Source: Photobacterium atrarenae (GTDB lineage: Bacteria > Pseudomonadota > Gammaproteobacteria > Enterobacterales > Vibrionaceae). Taken from it: a stretch of DNA of 64,000 nt. The stretch's first letter is position 1; each line of letters starts with the position of its first letter. The notes below the pieces were generated by a model. That model searched no databases. It saw only the letters and a list, made by a program, of their open reading frames with translations, and had not been told where the DNA came from. A program made the position numbers and the translations under genes. Of the stretch, positions 29,270 to 38,141 are shown one piece after another. The stretch covers positions 124,001-188,000 of the forward strand of contig NZ_CP101508.1 of NCBI RefSeq assembly GCF_024380015.1, written 5' to 3'.

Positions 29270-29294
29270 AAAAAAGAGGGAGCAATGTGCTCCC
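29270..29294 (-). terminator. Terminator after the AlpA-like pair
   Basis: A 7-bp stem (GGGAGCA/TGCTCCC) is followed on the minus strand by TCTTTTTT. It lies 23 bp past the stop of the second HTH gene and divides the island's regulatory genes from its downstream cargo genes. Confidence 0.85.
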
Positions 29295-29316
29295 GTCGGC
29301 TTCAAAAGGTCTTAAA

Positions 29317-29544
29317 TTATCCGCGCTGTTCTTTAAGCCATTGAGTAAGAGTTGAGGACAACCATCCACTGATATTCCCTTTAGGCGTACGTAATGGCTC
29401 GGGCAACCGCCCATCCTCAATCATCCGCGACACTGTTGAAGGACTTCGACCAAGCAGCCCTGTCAGCTCTTTCTTTGAAATAATCTGGATGTCTCCGCCT
29501 TTGGTCATCTCACGACTGAAATCGAAATAACGGGTTTTAGTCAT
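29317..29544 (-). CDS. AlpA-like helix-turn-helix protein (second of pair)
   Basis: A 75-residue protein with one winged-HTH of the MerR/AlpA type (IISKKELTGLLGRSPSTVSRMIEDGRLPEPLR) and a short wing (GNISGWLSSTLTQWLKEQ). It overlaps the upstream AlpA-like gene by 8 bp, implying translational coupling. Proteins like this activate integrase genes or act as excision directionality factors on P4-like islands. Confidence 0.8.
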   Translation of the reverse strand: MTKTRYFDFSREMTKGGDIQIISKKELTGLLGRSPSTVSRMIEDGRLPEPLRTPKGNISGWLSSTLTQWLKEQRG

Positions 29545-29746
29545 GGCTTTCTACCTGTTGCTGGCTATTCAACCAATCTGATATTTCCGACAAGCGCCAT
29601 GCAACAGAGCGACTTCCTAAGCGGATGCGCTTGGGAAATAGCCCTTGTTTTTCCAGCTTCCACGCTTGGGTGCGGGAAATGGTCGTTAGCTTTAGGCGTT
29701 CTGGCTCACGGATGAAACGGTCTTGTTGGGGAAGGCTTGTCATCAT
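29537..29746 (-). CDS. AlpA-family regulator/excisionase (first of pair)
   Basis: A 69-residue AlpA-family protein: RFIREPERLKLTTISRTQAWKLEKQGLFPKRIRLGSRSVAWRLSEISDWL matches the family pattern of an HTH followed by the GxRxVAW wing. The start is at MMTSLPQQ, behind AAAGAGAG; the open frame extends 31 codons upstream without a ribosome site. On P4-like elements AlpA-type proteins control excision, so this or its neighbour is the best candidate for the island's recombination directionality factor. Confidence 0.85.
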   Translation of the reverse strand: MMTSLPQQDRFIREPERLKLTTISRTQAWKLEKQGLFPKRIRLGSRSVAWRLSEISDWLNSQQQVESHD

Positions 29747-29852
29747 TTGACTCTCTTTGTTTCTACTTGTTGAAGTCATGATGCGGTTTGGTGGTGGAGT
29801 TGTCGGGGACACATAAAAAAATAATTCTGTCCCCGACAAAGCTGTTGAAGAG

Positions 29853-30791
29853 TTATAGGAGTGCTTCAGTCTTTACCGATAGCAGGCAAGCACGGATGTA
29901 TTCGCTATCCAGCAGTTTTTTCTCAAAGGTACGGACACGCCATTTTTTGATAGTTTCACTGTCGAGCTCTAGCTGATCTATGAGCTGGGCAATCTGGCTA
30001 TCGGTTAACTCCCAGATATGTCGAGGGGCGGGCCTTAGGAGCGTTGTGTTATTGCTGGCAAGTGCCTTAGATTCGGTTTCCGTCATCATGGGGTGAATGC
30101 AGTAAATTAGCAGGTCGAGATATTCGAGGGCATGTTTGTTGACGTAAGGAGCCAAAGTCTTGTTGTCTCGGGCCCGCTTGGTAACTGCGGGTTCAGGTAC
30201 AGCCAGTTGGTCCCTTAGCATGTTGAGGGTGAGTTGGAGCTCATTCAGGATGGCTTTGTTACTACCACCAGCAAGGTTCACGGATAGCAGGATTTGCTGA
30301 TCATTTTCTTTAATCGGGCATAGGTACTCTTGCCGTTTTAGCACTAGCTGCACGTGTTCTGAGTGGGCTTGAATTTCTTCAAGGGTAGGGTTAGCAACAA
30401 GTTCTGGCAGCGGTTCCTTGAAGAGGTTGGCTAGTTCATGTCGGTATTGCAGGTTGTCTGGTTTCTCTGTAGTGACCAGATTTCCTTGCGGCTTTGCATT
30501 ATCGCGCTCAAAGCTGGCCAAGTTGGCATTGCCGGATAAGCAGGAAAATTTCCAATACTGCATCACACCATTATCAGCTTGGCTGACATAAAGCTGGTGG
30601 AAAGTGAGGTTTTGTAGGATATGCAGGCGTATTTCCAGCTCACGGGCATAGCCGAGCTCATCTTGCTTGGTGGCAAAGCTATAGTTGCGCTTGTTAAACC
30701 AAGCGGTAATTTGTGCCATAACAGCCAAGCTAGGTTGTTCTTGCAGTTTGTCAGCCAAAATTGCGTGTTTGCTGTATTGCTTACTTTGCAT
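29853..30791 (-). CDS. Uncharacterised island protein next to the integrase
   Basis: A 312-residue, soluble, mostly helical protein with no motif I can name confidently. It resembles in size and position the uncharacterised proteins (for example DUF6387-type) often found beside P4-type integrases, but that assignment is a guess. Notable segments are ARELEIRLHILQNLTFHQLYVSQADNG and LDLLIYCIHPMMTETE. It begins 9 bp after the int stop, so the two are probably cotranscribed. Confidence 0.7.
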   Translation of the reverse strand: MQSKQYSKHAILADKLQEQPSLAVMAQITAWFNKRNYSFATKQDELGYARELEIRLHILQNLTFHQLYVSQADNGVMQYWKFSCLSGNANLASFERDNAKPQGNLVTTEKPDNLQYRHELANLFKEPLPELVANPTLEEIQAHSEHVQLVLKRQEYLCPIKENDQQILLSVNLAGGSNKAILNELQLTLNMLRDQLAVPEPAVTKRARDNKTLAPYVNKHALEYLDLLIYCIHPMMTETESKALASNNTTLLRPAPRHIWELTDSQIAQLIDQLELDSETIKKWRVRTFEKKLLDSEYIRACLLSVKTEALL

Positions 30792-30799
30792 GTGTCTTG

Positions 30800-32029
30800 T
30801 TAAACCAAATAAGGGGCTAGTTTTTCGGCCAGCTTGTCGAGAGCTTCCCGACGCTCATCAAGAAAATCGTGGCGGTCATAAATGGCCTCCGTACTGCTGT
30901 GCTTGTTTTTTACTGAATGGTTGAGGCATCGTTCAGCAATATGTCCCGCTACGTTAAGGCTTGAAAGCAGGGTGCGACAGGTTCGTCGTAAGTCGTGGAT
31001 GGTGAAGTGTTCAACGCCTGCTTGCCCCAGGTAGTTGGGGTAAGGTTTCTTTTTACTATCCACTTTTTTGCCAAATAGTTTGGCAAGAGCATGATTCAAT
31101 GTGTCGTCGGAGATGTACCCCCTGCGCTTACTGGCCCGTCGGGCAGGGAACACATAATCAGATCCACAAGCACGTATGCGCAGCTCCTCTAGCCAAGTGA
31201 GTACGAGATCAGGCAGCGGGATGGTTATTGCAGTGTTGACCTTGTTATCTTCTGGCATGTACCAAAGGCCGTTCTCTAGGTCAAAGTCTTTCCATTGTGC
31301 TGAAGTTAATTCGGTTTTGCGTACGCCAAGACAAAGCAGCAGGCAGCAGGCGAGATAATTCTCCCTTGTGAAGATGTCCTTGTGTTGGCGGAAGGTCGCA
31401 AAGGTTTTCTGTATATCACTTTCTGTTAGAAATCGTTCTCGTGATTCTTGAATACCACCAGCATCGTTCTGGGTAAATGGCTGAGCAGGGTTAAAGACAA
31501 TCAGGTTCAGCTTTACGGCATGGCGAAACATTTGCTTTGCATACATCAAAGTTTGGTTCGTGGTAGAAGGACGACCTGAAGCGCTCACTTCCTGCAGAAT
31601 GACACGTATATCAGTAGGTGTAACATCCACAACGGCAAAATGGCCGAGGTAGGGCTTTATTTCTTTTGTGTATATCCGTTTGGGAATCTCAGGGTGCTTT
31701 AGCCGTTTTTGAATGTCGTGTTCGAACCAGTCTTCAAATAGTTCATTAACGTTCCCTATTTCGATCTTCTGAGCCTTTGCTCTTTCAGCCTTTGGGTCGA
31801 TACCGTCTTTCACTTTGGCTCTGATGTCCAGTGCCAGCCGCTTTGCTTCAGTAATTGAGCATTTTGGGTAGGCATGGGGTAGCGCGATCTGTGCCCGTTT
31901 TCCCCTAAGCGTATATTTGACGACCCAAGAAGGTTTGCCCCTAGCAATCCGAAAGGTTAGTCCTCGATCGACAGTTTTCTGTGTGTCTTGCTTTGCCTTG
32001 ATTAAAGCATCCAGTTGTTTGTTATTCAT
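30800..32029 (-). CDS. int: Tyrosine recombinase, island integrase
   Basis: A P4-type integrase of about 409 residues: N-terminal arm-binding domain (TFRIARGKPSWVVKYTLRGKRAQIALPHAYPKCSITEAKRLALDIR), core-binding domain, and catalytic domain with the Arg of LCLGVRKTELTSAQW, the HDLRRTCRTLL box and a late Tyr (AIYDRHDF). The frame opens at 32140, but the ATG at 32029 (MNNKQLDAL) has a GGAAG ribosome site and leaves the putative arm sites at 32046-32114 upstream of the gene. It integrates into the yicC 3' end 192 bp away. Confidence 0.92.
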   Translation of the reverse strand: MNNKQLDALIKAKQDTQKTVDRGLTFRIARGKPSWVVKYTLRGKRAQIALPHAYPKCSITEAKRLALDIRAKVKDGIDPKAERAKAQKIEIGNVNELFEDWFEHDIQKRLKHPEIPKRIYTKEIKPYLGHFAVVDVTPTDIRVILQEVSASGRPSTTNQTLMYAKQMFRHAVKLNLIVFNPAQPFTQNDAGGIQESRERFLTESDIQKTFATFRQHKDIFTRENYLACCLLLCLGVRKTELTSAQWKDFDLENGLWYMPEDNKVNTAITIPLPDLVLTWLEELRIRACGSDYVFPARRASKRRGYISDDTLNHALAKLFGKKVDSKKKPYPNYLGQAGVEHFTIHDLRRTCRTLLSSLNVAGHIAERCLNHSVKNKHSSTEAIYDRHDFLDERREALDKLAEKLAPYLV

Positions 32030-32045
32030 CAGCACTTCCAAAAAA

Positions 32046-32114
32046 GATGACACAGAGTTGTTATTGGCAGCCAATTTTGAACTGTGATTGGCTTGTGTCA
32101 TCATCCGTGTCATC
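32046..32114. promoter_or_regulatory. Candidate integrase arm-binding sites, right end
   Basis: TGTGTCATC at 32094-32102 and CGTGTCATC at 32106-32114 repeat the left-end pair with the same 12-bp period; an inverted copy (GATGACACA) lies at 32046-32054. They sit directly upstream of int, so integrase binding here could also autoregulate int. Confidence 0.75.
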
Positions 32115-32157
32115 ACTTTATCATTAACAGTGGGAAACAAGCGAATGCAAAAGGAAA

Positions 32158-32184
32158 TAAAAAAGCCCCTTTTTACGGGGGCTT
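32158..32184 (-). terminator. Island-supplied terminator behind yicC
   Basis: A 7-bp stem (AAGCCCC/GGGGCTT, seven-to-eight-base loop) is followed on the minus strand by a long T-run. It lies 38 bp past the yicC stop, inside the island. It replaces the terminator displaced to 22453 and shields int from yicC read-through. Confidence 0.85.
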
Positions 32185-32220
32185 GCGTGAGCTTTTGAAC
32201 GATTGGAAACCGAGTTAAAC

Positions 32221-32242
32221 CTTATTCAATGTTCTGGATCTG
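32221..32242. repeat. Right attachment site (attR), overlapping the yicC 3' end
   Basis: The 22 bp that encode the last residues (QIQNIE) and stop of yicC recur at 22507-22528 with one mismatch. The duplication leaves yicC intact. Confidence 0.9.
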
Positions 32243-33085
32243 CTCGCGCATCTGCTCGATCAGCACTTTGAGCTCCACGGCGGACGCGGTGATGTCGGCG
32301 TTGATCGACTTCGACGCCAGAGTGTTCGATTCGCGGTTGAATTCCTGCATCATGAAGTCGAGGCGACGGCCACAGGCGCCGCCTTTTTTCATGATCTTGC
32401 GGGTTTCCTTGACGTGTGAGTCCAGGCGGTCCAGCTCTTCGGCGACATCAACTTTCTGCGCCATCAGGATCAGCTCTTGCTCGATGCGGGTCGGATCCAG
32501 CTCAACTTTGGCTTCTTCGAAGCGGGTGGTCAGGCGCTCGCGCTGCCAGTTGATGATCTCCGGCATCTGCTGGCGCACTTTGTCGGCCTCAACGGCAATG
32601 GCGTCCAGGCGCTGCTCGATCAGGGCCTTCATGTTGTCCCCTTCGCTGGCACGGGCGGCGATAAAGTCCGTCAGGGTTTCATCAAAGCCGGCCAGCAACT
32701 CCTGGTTGATGGCATCGAGATCCTGCTCCGGGGCTTCCATCACACCCGGCCAGTTCAGCACCTGGAACGGGCTGATGCTGCCTTCCCCGGCGGTGTCTTT
32801 GACCCAGGTCGCTGCCTGGATCACCTGTTTGGCCAGCGCTTCATTGATCCGCAGGTCGCAGCTGGCGGCCGGGTTGGCTTCAAAGCGCAGGCTGCATTCG
32901 ACCTTGCCGCGGGCCAGACGTTTGCGAAAACGCTCGCGTAGCACCGGCTCCAGGCTACGGAATTGCTCCGGCAGGCGCAGATAAGTTTCCAGATAACGTT
33001 GGTTTACCGAGCGGATTTCCCACACGGCAGTACCCCAGTCGCCTTTGACTTCGCGACGGGCATAGGCGGTCATGCTGTGGATCAT
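32222..33085 (-). CDS. yicC: YicC family endoribonuclease
   Basis: A 287-residue protein starting MIHSMTAYARREVKGDWG, with NQRYLETYLRLPEQFRSLEPVLRERFRKRLARGKVEC and the conserved C-terminal GACGRRLDFMMQEFNRESNTLASKS. YicC proteins are now regarded as endoribonucleases acting in RNA turnover; older work linked yicC to stationary-phase survival. The open frame extends 19 codons upstream but the family starts here. Its 3' end is the island's integration target and is fully restored by it. It is divergent from rph. Confidence 0.95.
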   Translation of the reverse strand: MIHSMTAYARREVKGDWGTAVWEIRSVNQRYLETYLRLPEQFRSLEPVLRERFRKRLARGKVECSLRFEANPAASCDLRINEALAKQVIQAATWVKDTAGEGSISPFQVLNWPGVMEAPEQDLDAINQELLAGFDETLTDFIAARASEGDNMKALIEQRLDAIAVEADKVRQQMPEIINWQRERLTTRFEEAKVELDPTRIEQELILMAQKVDVAEELDRLDSHVKETRKIMKKGGACGRRLDFMMQEFNRESNTLASKSINADITASAVELKVLIEQMREQIQNIE

Positions 33086-33324
33086 TGGCTGATGGCCCTT
33101 TGCTTGATAGAGAAAGGAGCTACGATTTCGCTTGCGGCGCACCGGGCGCGGAAAGCGGGTATTTCAGTTAGTTCAGTGCGTAGCTCGAACAGTGCCTTGA
33201 TTATACGCACCCGGGGCGATAAAGGAAATGTAGCCGCGGCGCTCGGGCGGATGGAAGTGCGTGCACCGGCTGGCAGATCTGTCTATAATCGCCGGTTAAT
33301 GTCCGCAAGCCAAAGGTAACCCCG

Positions 33325-34041
33325 ATGCGTCCAAGCGAAAGAGCGAATAACCAAGTCCGCCCCATCACCATCACGCGCCAGTTCACCGCCCATGCTGAAG
33401 GGTCGGTACTGGTTGAGTTTGGTAATACCAAAGTGATTTGTACCGCCAGTGTGGAAGAGAATGTACCGCGTTGGCTCAAGGGCAAAGGGCAAGGCTGGGT
33501 GACCGCAGAATATGGCATGCTGCCGCGTGCGACCCATTCGCGCAATCGTCGCGAGGCGGCCAGCGGCAAACAGGGTGGCCGGACGATGGAAATTCAGCGC
33601 CTGATCGCGCGTAGCCTGCGCGCCGCAGTGGATCTGAAAGCGCTGGGCGAGCAGATGATCACCGTCGATTGTGACGTGATCCAGGCTGACGGCGGCACGC
33701 GTACGGCATCCATTACCGGGGCGATGGTGGCGCTGGTTGATGCCATTAACTACATGCTGGCCAATGGTATGCTGAAAGCCAGCCCGCTGAAGCAGATGGT
33801 CGCGGCCGTGTCGGTGGGGATCTACAACGGCGAAGCGGTGTGTGATCTCGATTATGCCGAAGACTCGGCTGCCGAAACTGACATGAATGTGGTGATGACC
33901 GAAGCCGGCAAGATGATTGAGATCCAGGGCACCGCGGAAGGCGAGGCATTCAGCCATGAGGAGCTGTTGTCGATGCTGGCGTTGGCCAAAGATGGCATTG
34001 CCGACATCATCAGCGTTCAGAAGCGAGCGCTGGAAAATTGA
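33325..34041 (+). CDS. rph: Ribonuclease PH
   Basis: A 238-residue phosphorolytic exoribonuclease that trims tRNA 3' ends. The family sequence is clear throughout: [65 protein letters not shown] (phosphate site) and [23 protein letters not shown] (catalytic Asp). It is full length, unlike the frameshifted rph of E. coli K-12. A terminator or attenuator separates it from pyrE. Confidence 0.97.
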   Translation: MRPSERANNQVRPITITRQFTAHAEGSVLVEFGNTKVICTASVEENVPRWLKGKGQGWVTAEYGMLPRATHSRNRREAASGKQGGRTMEIQRLIARSLRAAVDLKALGEQMITVDCDVIQADGGTRTASITGAMVALVDAINYMLANGMLKASPLKQMVAAVSVGIYNGEAVCDLDYAEDSAAETDMNVVMTEAGKMIEIQGTAEGEAFSHEELLSMLALAKDGIADIISVQKRALEN

Positions 34042-34049
34042 TTTTGAAG

Positions 34050-34075
34050 CGGTTCCTGTTGGAGCCGTTTTTTTT
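34050..34075 (+). terminator. rph terminator, possible pyrE attenuator
   Basis: A 7-bp stem (CGGTTCC/GGAGCCG, loop TGTT) followed by eight T's directly after the rph stop. In E. coli the equivalent hairpin is a UTP-sensitive attenuator of pyrE. Here pyrE begins 177 bp further on, so a separate pyrE promoter is also possible. Confidence 0.85.
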
Positions 34076-34251
34076 GTGCTGTATTTATCCATTGTGTCAG
34101 CTTGACCAATATCTGCATCGAAAGTGCTCATTTATGTTTATAAACTCCGCGCTTTCTCTTTGCTCTTGAACAAGCTGTCGTCATGGATAAGCACAGCTGA
34201 ATTGTGTGATAGCACTAGCGGAACAATAAATCGCATACATAAGGAGAAACC

Positions 34252-34893
34252 ATGAAAGCATATCAGCGTCAGTTCATCGAATTTGCCCTGGAGAAAGGGG
34301 TGCTGAAATTTGGTGAGTTTACTCTGAAATCCGGCCGTCAAAGCCCGTATTTCTTTAATGCCGGGTTGTTCAATACAGGGCGCGATTTGGCGCGTCTGGG
34401 CCGTTTTTACGCTGAAGCTTTGGTGGATGCCGGGATTGACTATGACGTGCTGTTCGGCCCGGCCTACAAGGGGATCCCGATTGCTACAACGACCGCGGTG
34501 GCGCTGGCCGATCACCATGATGTCGATACCCCATACTGCTTTAACCGCAAGGAAGCCAAAGCGCACGGCGAAGGCGGCAACCTGGTTGGCAGTGCGCTGG
34601 AAGGCCGGGTGATGCTGGTCGATGATGTGATCACGGCCGGGACGGCGATCCGTGAGTCGATGGAAATTATCAAAGCCAACGGCGCGGATCTGGCCGGGGT
34701 GTTGGTGGCGATTGACCGCCAGGAAAAAGGCAAGGGCGAGCTGTCGGCGATCCAGGAAGTCGAGCGCGACTTTGGCTGCGAAGTGATTTCGATTGTCTCC
34801 CTGGGCGATGTGGTAACTTATCTGGCTGAGCAGCCGAGCATGGAACAGCATCTGGCTGCGGTGAAGGCGTACCGGGCGCAATACGGCGTCTGA
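34252..34893 (+). CDS. pyrE: Orotate phosphoribosyltransferase
   Basis: This 213-residue enzyme makes OMP from orotate and PRPP in pyrimidine synthesis. It has [24 protein letters not shown] at the N-terminus, the Lys-rich flexible loop ([12 protein letters not shown]) and the PRPP-binding motif [23 protein letters not shown] lies five to six bases before the ATG. It is convergent with slmA across a bidirectional terminator. Confidence 0.97.
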   Translation: MKAYQRQFIEFALEKGVLKFGEFTLKSGRQSPYFFNAGLFNTGRDLARLGRFYAEALVDAGIDYDVLFGPAYKGIPIATTTAVALADHHDVDTPYCFNRKEAKAHGEGGNLVGSALEGRVMLVDDVITAGTAIRESMEIIKANGADLAGVLVAIDRQEKGKGELSAIQEVERDFGCEVISIVSLGDVVTYLAEQPSMEQHLAAVKAYRAQYGV

Positions 34894-34917
34894 ACCGGCC
34901 ACCGGTGCTGAAAAAAC

Positions 34918-34949
34918 AAAAAAGCGAGAGGCTGCCCTCTCGCTTTTTT
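34918..34949. terminator. Bidirectional terminator between pyrE and slmA
   Basis: A 14-base arm AAAAAAGCGAGAGG pairs with CCTCTCGCTTTTTT around a CTGC loop, with A-run and T-run on opposite sides. Confidence 0.93.
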
Positions 34950-34981
34950 GTTGGCTGTTGTTCTGTGATCGGAGTGGCGGA

Positions 34982-35572
34982 TCAGCCCAGCTCGGCGCTT
35001 AGCAGGCGCCAGTAATCATCAAAACTCTCGGTCGGTTTGTACTTGAAGTTGGAGCGAACAAAGCGGTTGAGGCTGCCTTCGACCTGGCCGAGTAGCTGGG
35101 CGGCGAGAATGTTTTCGTCGACCGGGAAGCCCTTGCCTTCACGAAGTTTACGCTCGCGCAGGACTTGGCGCAGCTGGGTTTCGATTCGCTCGAACAGCTG
35201 GTTGATCCGCGCCTGCAGACGGTCTTGCTCGAACATCAGGGCGTGGCCGGTCATGATCCGGGTCAGGCCTGGGTTGCGCTCAGCAAAGCCGAGGATCAGT
35301 TGCAGCACCATCCGTAGTCGGTTCAGGGTATCTTTTTCTTCATCGAGAATGCGGTTAATGCGGGTGGTGATCGAGTCTTCGATAAATTCGATCAGGCCCT
35401 CAAACATCCGTGCCTTGCTCGGGAAATGGCGATACAGGGCGGCTTCGGAAACACCGACCTGTGCTGCCAGCTTGGCGGTCGTAATGCGTTGGCTGCCCTG
35501 GGCAGACTCCAGCATTTGCGCTAATGCTTGCAATATTTCTTCGCGGCGATTGTTTTTTTTGTTGCCAGCCAT
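34982..35572 (-). CDS. slmA: Nucleoid occlusion factor SlmA
   Basis: A 196-residue TetR-fold DNA-binding protein that blocks FtsZ assembly over the nucleoid. The HTH is clear ([39 protein letters not shown]), and the C-terminal FtsZ-contacting part ends in the family-typical [23 protein letters not shown] precedes [13 protein letters not shown], the chosen start. It is followed directly by pyrE in convergent orientation. The gene normally between it and coaBC (dut) is absent here. Confidence 0.97.
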   Translation of the reverse strand: MAGNKKNNRREEILQALAQMLESAQGSQRITTAKLAAQVGVSEAALYRHFPSKARMFEGLIEFIEDSITTRINRILDEEKDTLNRLRMVLQLILGFAERNPGLTRIMTGHALMFEQDRLQARINQLFERIETQLRQVLRERKLREGKGFPVDENILAAQLLGQVEGSLNRFVRSNFKYKPTESFDDYWRLLSAELG

Positions 35573-35743
35573 GAATAACCGTTCCTTTTCGAAATGAGTC
35601 TGCCCATTGGGCAGCACAAAACCCGCTTATCTTAGCGACGCAGTCGCGCTGTGAAAAGCACAGGTGTTAGATACTGATCGCTTTATCGGCAAAAAAGCCG
35701 GACCCTGAAGGCAAAAGGGGATTGTTGCTTGATCTTGCCCGAT

Positions 35744-35770
35744 AAACTCGCCACCCGGTGGCGAGTTTTT
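35744..35770. terminator. Hairpin terminator downstream of coaBC
   Basis: An inverted repeat (AAACTCGCCACC/GGTGGCGAGTTT) follows the coaBC stop. The T-run is five bases on the plus strand and three on the minus strand, so it is a modest terminator for coaBC. The region from it to slmA (35573-35743) contains no gene. Confidence 0.7.
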
Positions 35771-35786
35771 ATCCGCTATTGCAGTG

Positions 35787-37007
35787 CTAGGTGGCCGGGT
35801 GCTTGTCCCGGTACAGGGCAAGGATTTCGCTGATCAGCTGCTCGCCGATGGCTTGCTTGGAAGCCAGTGGCAGCGCTTTGTCGCCTTCGGGCCAGAACAG
35901 GTGCAGGGCATTGCAGTCGCTGTTGAAGCCTTGCTCCGGGGCGGAGACGTCGTTGGCGCAGATCAGATCCAGGTTCTTGCGGCTCAGCTTGCTACGGGCA
36001 TATTGTGCGACATCCCGGGTTTCGGCAGCGAAGCCGACGGTAAACGGGCGGTGCTCAGTCAGGGCGGCGACGCTGGCGACAATATCGGGGTTTTTCACCA
36101 GTCGAAGCACCATTTCATCGCTGTCGTCGGTTTTCTTCATTTTTTGCTCGGCGATAGTCGCCGGGCGGAAGTCGGCCACGGCGGCGCAAGCGATGAAAAT
36201 GTGATGACTTTGGGCATGGCTCATGGCCGCCTGGTGCATCTGCTCGGCGCTGCTGACATCCACCCGCGTGACGCCGGGTGGCGTTGTCAGATTGACCGGA
36301 CCGCTGATGAGGGTGACGGCTGCACCGCGCTTAGCAGCGGCTTCGGCAATGGCATAGCCCATTTTGCCGGAGCTGTGGTTGGTCAGGTAGCGCACCGGGT
36401 CGATGGCTTCGCGGGTTGGTCCGGCAGTGATTGCCAGGGTGATCCCGGCCAGATCGGCGGGGCGGAAAAACGCTTCCACTTCGTGTACCAGCTGCATTGG
36501 CTCGAGCATCCGGCCCGGGCCGACATCGCCACAGGCCTGCTCGCCGCTGGCCGGGCCCCAGATCGGGAAATTGCGTCGGCGCAGGGTGGCGAGGTTTTCC
36601 TGGGTGGCGATGTTGCGATACATCTGCTGGTTCATCGCCGGCGCAACAGCGATCGGCGAATCGGTGGCCAGGCACAAAGTGGTGAGGAGATCATCGCCCA
36701 TGCCCGCGCTGAGACGGGCTATCAGATCGGCCGTTGCCGGTGCCAGCAGCACCAGATCGGCCCACTTGGCCAGCTCAATATGACCCATCGAGGCTTCGGC
36801 GGCCGGATCCAGCAGGCTGTCGGCAACCGGCTTTCCGGAGACCGCCTGCATGGTCAGCGGGGTGATAAATTCCTTGGCCGCTTTCGTCATCACGACCCGA
36901 ACTTCGGCGCCGCGTTCAATTAGTCTGCGGGTCAGCTCGGCACATTTGTAAGCGGCAATCCCGCCGCTGATCCCCAGCAGTATTTTTTTTCCGGCCAATG
37001 TTTGCAT
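35787..37007 (-). CDS. coaBC: Bifunctional phosphopantothenoylcysteine decarboxylase/synthase
   Basis: A 406-residue CoA-biosynthesis enzyme. The CoaC half is a flavoprotein decarboxylase ([40 protein letters not shown] with the PxMNxxMW-type motif, [13 protein letters not shown]). The CoaB half carries [32 protein letters not shown] and the synthetase site. It conjugates cysteine to phosphopantothenate and decarboxylates the product. The start is at [11 protein letters not shown]. It is divergent from radC. Confidence 0.96.
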   Translation of the reverse strand: MQTLAGKKILLGISGGIAAYKCAELTRRLIERGAEVRVVMTKAAKEFITPLTMQAVSGKPVADSLLDPAAEASMGHIELAKWADLVLLAPATADLIARLSAGMGDDLLTTLCLATDSPIAVAPAMNQQMYRNIATQENLATLRRRNFPIWGPASGEQACGDVGPGRMLEPMQLVHEVEAFFRPADLAGITLAITAGPTREAIDPVRYLTNHSSGKMGYAIAEAAAKRGAAVTLISGPVNLTTPPGVTRVDVSSAEQMHQAAMSHAQSHHIFIACAAVADFRPATIAEQKMKKTDDSDEMVLRLVKNPDIVASVAALTEHRPFTVGFAAETRDVAQYARSKLSRKNLDLICANDVSAPEQGFNSDCNALHLFWPEGDKALPLASKQAIGEQLISEILALYRDKHPAT

Positions 37008-37293
37008 GGTGCGTTTGTCTCTCAGTACCTGTTCATTGGCCACCAAAGATAGCACCAACCGGCGGCAGATTCACCGTTTGAGATCAAGCGCCGGGCGCTG
37101 TAGTACGCGAGAGGTTGCGCTGGGCGAAGGTTTTGGCGGCGCCGGAGGGAGTGTCGGTCAGATCAAAGCCCGACAGCAGGCCTGTGTGGGTGTGCAGCCC
37201 AGAATGCGAAGGATTTCCCAACTGTCGGGAGAAAGTCTTGTCTTGTGGCGCGCGGCGACGTCTGCTGAGGCTCTTGTTGGGGAGGGACCTGAG

Positions 37294-37968
37294 ATGTCAC
37301 TGAAACAATTACCGGAAGCGAGCCGGCCACGGGAAAAGTTGCTCTCGCATGGCCCGGAGGCGCTGACCGATGCCGAACTGCTGGCGATTTTTCTGCGCAC
37401 CGGGATTGCCGGGATGAATGCGCTGGAGCTGGCGACCAAGTTGCTGGCTGATTTTGGCTCATTGCGGGCACTGCTGGCGGCCAGTAAAGCGGAGTTTTGT
37501 CACCACAAAGGGCTCGGGCCGGCGAAATATGCCCTGTTGCAGGCGGTGATGGCGATGAGCCACCGTCACTTTGAGGAAACGCTGAAAAAAGAAGATGCCC
37601 TGACCAGCCCGGACCATACCCGGCGCTACTTGAGCCAGAAATTACGCGACCGGCAACGCGAAGCCTTCTTTGTGCTGTTTCTGGATAATCAGCACCGGGT
37701 GTTGAGCGGCGAAGTGCTTTTTGAAGGCACGATCGATGCGGCCAGTGTTTATCCGCGTGAAGTGGTAAAAAGATCGTTAGAACTTAATGCAGCCGCGCTC
37801 ATTTTAGCGCATAATCACCCCTCGGGCGTGGCAGAGCCGAGTCAGGCAGACCGTCGAATAACAAGGAGGATCAGCGATGCGTTGGCCCTGGTTGATATTC
37901 GTATCCTGGATCATTTTGTAGTTGGCGACGGAGAAACCGTCTCTTTTGCTGAACGAGGTTGGCTATAA
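37294..37968 (+). CDS. radC: RadC-family JAB/MPN-domain protein
   Basis: A 224-residue protein of the RadC/YicR family. An N-terminal HhH-like region ([18 protein letters not shown]) precedes a JAMM metal-binding motif ([18 protein letters not shown]). The molecular role is unresolved despite the old DNA-repair name. GGAGG sits just upstream of [16 protein letters not shown]; the open frame runs 96 codons further but with non-family sequence. It precedes rpmBG as in other gammaproteobacteria. Confidence 0.93.
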   Translation: MSLKQLPEASRPREKLLSHGPEALTDAELLAIFLRTGIAGMNALELATKLLADFGSLRALLAASKAEFCHHKGLGPAKYALLQAVMAMSHRHFEETLKKEDALTSPDHTRRYLSQKLRDRQREAFFVLFLDNQHRVLSGEVLFEGTIDAASVYPREVVKRSLELNAAALILAHNHPSGVAEPSQADRRITRRISDALALVDIRILDHFVVGDGETVSFAERGWL

Positions 37969-38015
37969 AACAGCCATAATTTGACCAAAAAGTTGAGAAA
38001 GGATCTGCTCGGGAC

Positions 38016-38044
38016 TTGAGCAACTGGTTTTGACTTAGTATAAT
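38016..38044 (+). promoter_or_regulatory. rpmB-rpmG promoter
   Basis: TTGAGC (38016-38021) and a perfect TATAAT (38039-38044) are 17 bp apart, about 100 bp upstream of rpmB: a strong sigma70 promoter suited to ribosomal protein genes. Confidence 0.8.
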
Positions 38045-38141
38045 GCGCGACCTTTGATAGCTATGGCTGAATGTGAAATGTTTTTTGCATTGAAGGGGCC
38101 ATGGTAGATATCGAGCTGAAACGATTTGGAGAAAGACAGTA

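Larger units (their letters stand above)
22507..32242. mobile_element. Integrative island in the 3' end of yicC
   Basis: About 9.7 kb of visibly AT-richer DNA is bounded by a 22-bp near-identical repeat of the yicC 3' end and carries a tyrosine integrase next to the right end. Cargo: a giant NACHT-nuclease protein, an HGGxSTG protein, a YagK/YfjJ-like protein, two AlpA-like regulators and unknowns. The yicC 3' end is a known integration site of mobilizable genomic islands moved by SXT/R391 elements. Whether this island has the matching oriT was not established. Confidence 0.92.

Noticed and set aside
33085..33142. N-terminal extension of yicC
   Set aside because: The extra 19 codons do not align with the family, which starts at MIHSMTAYAR.
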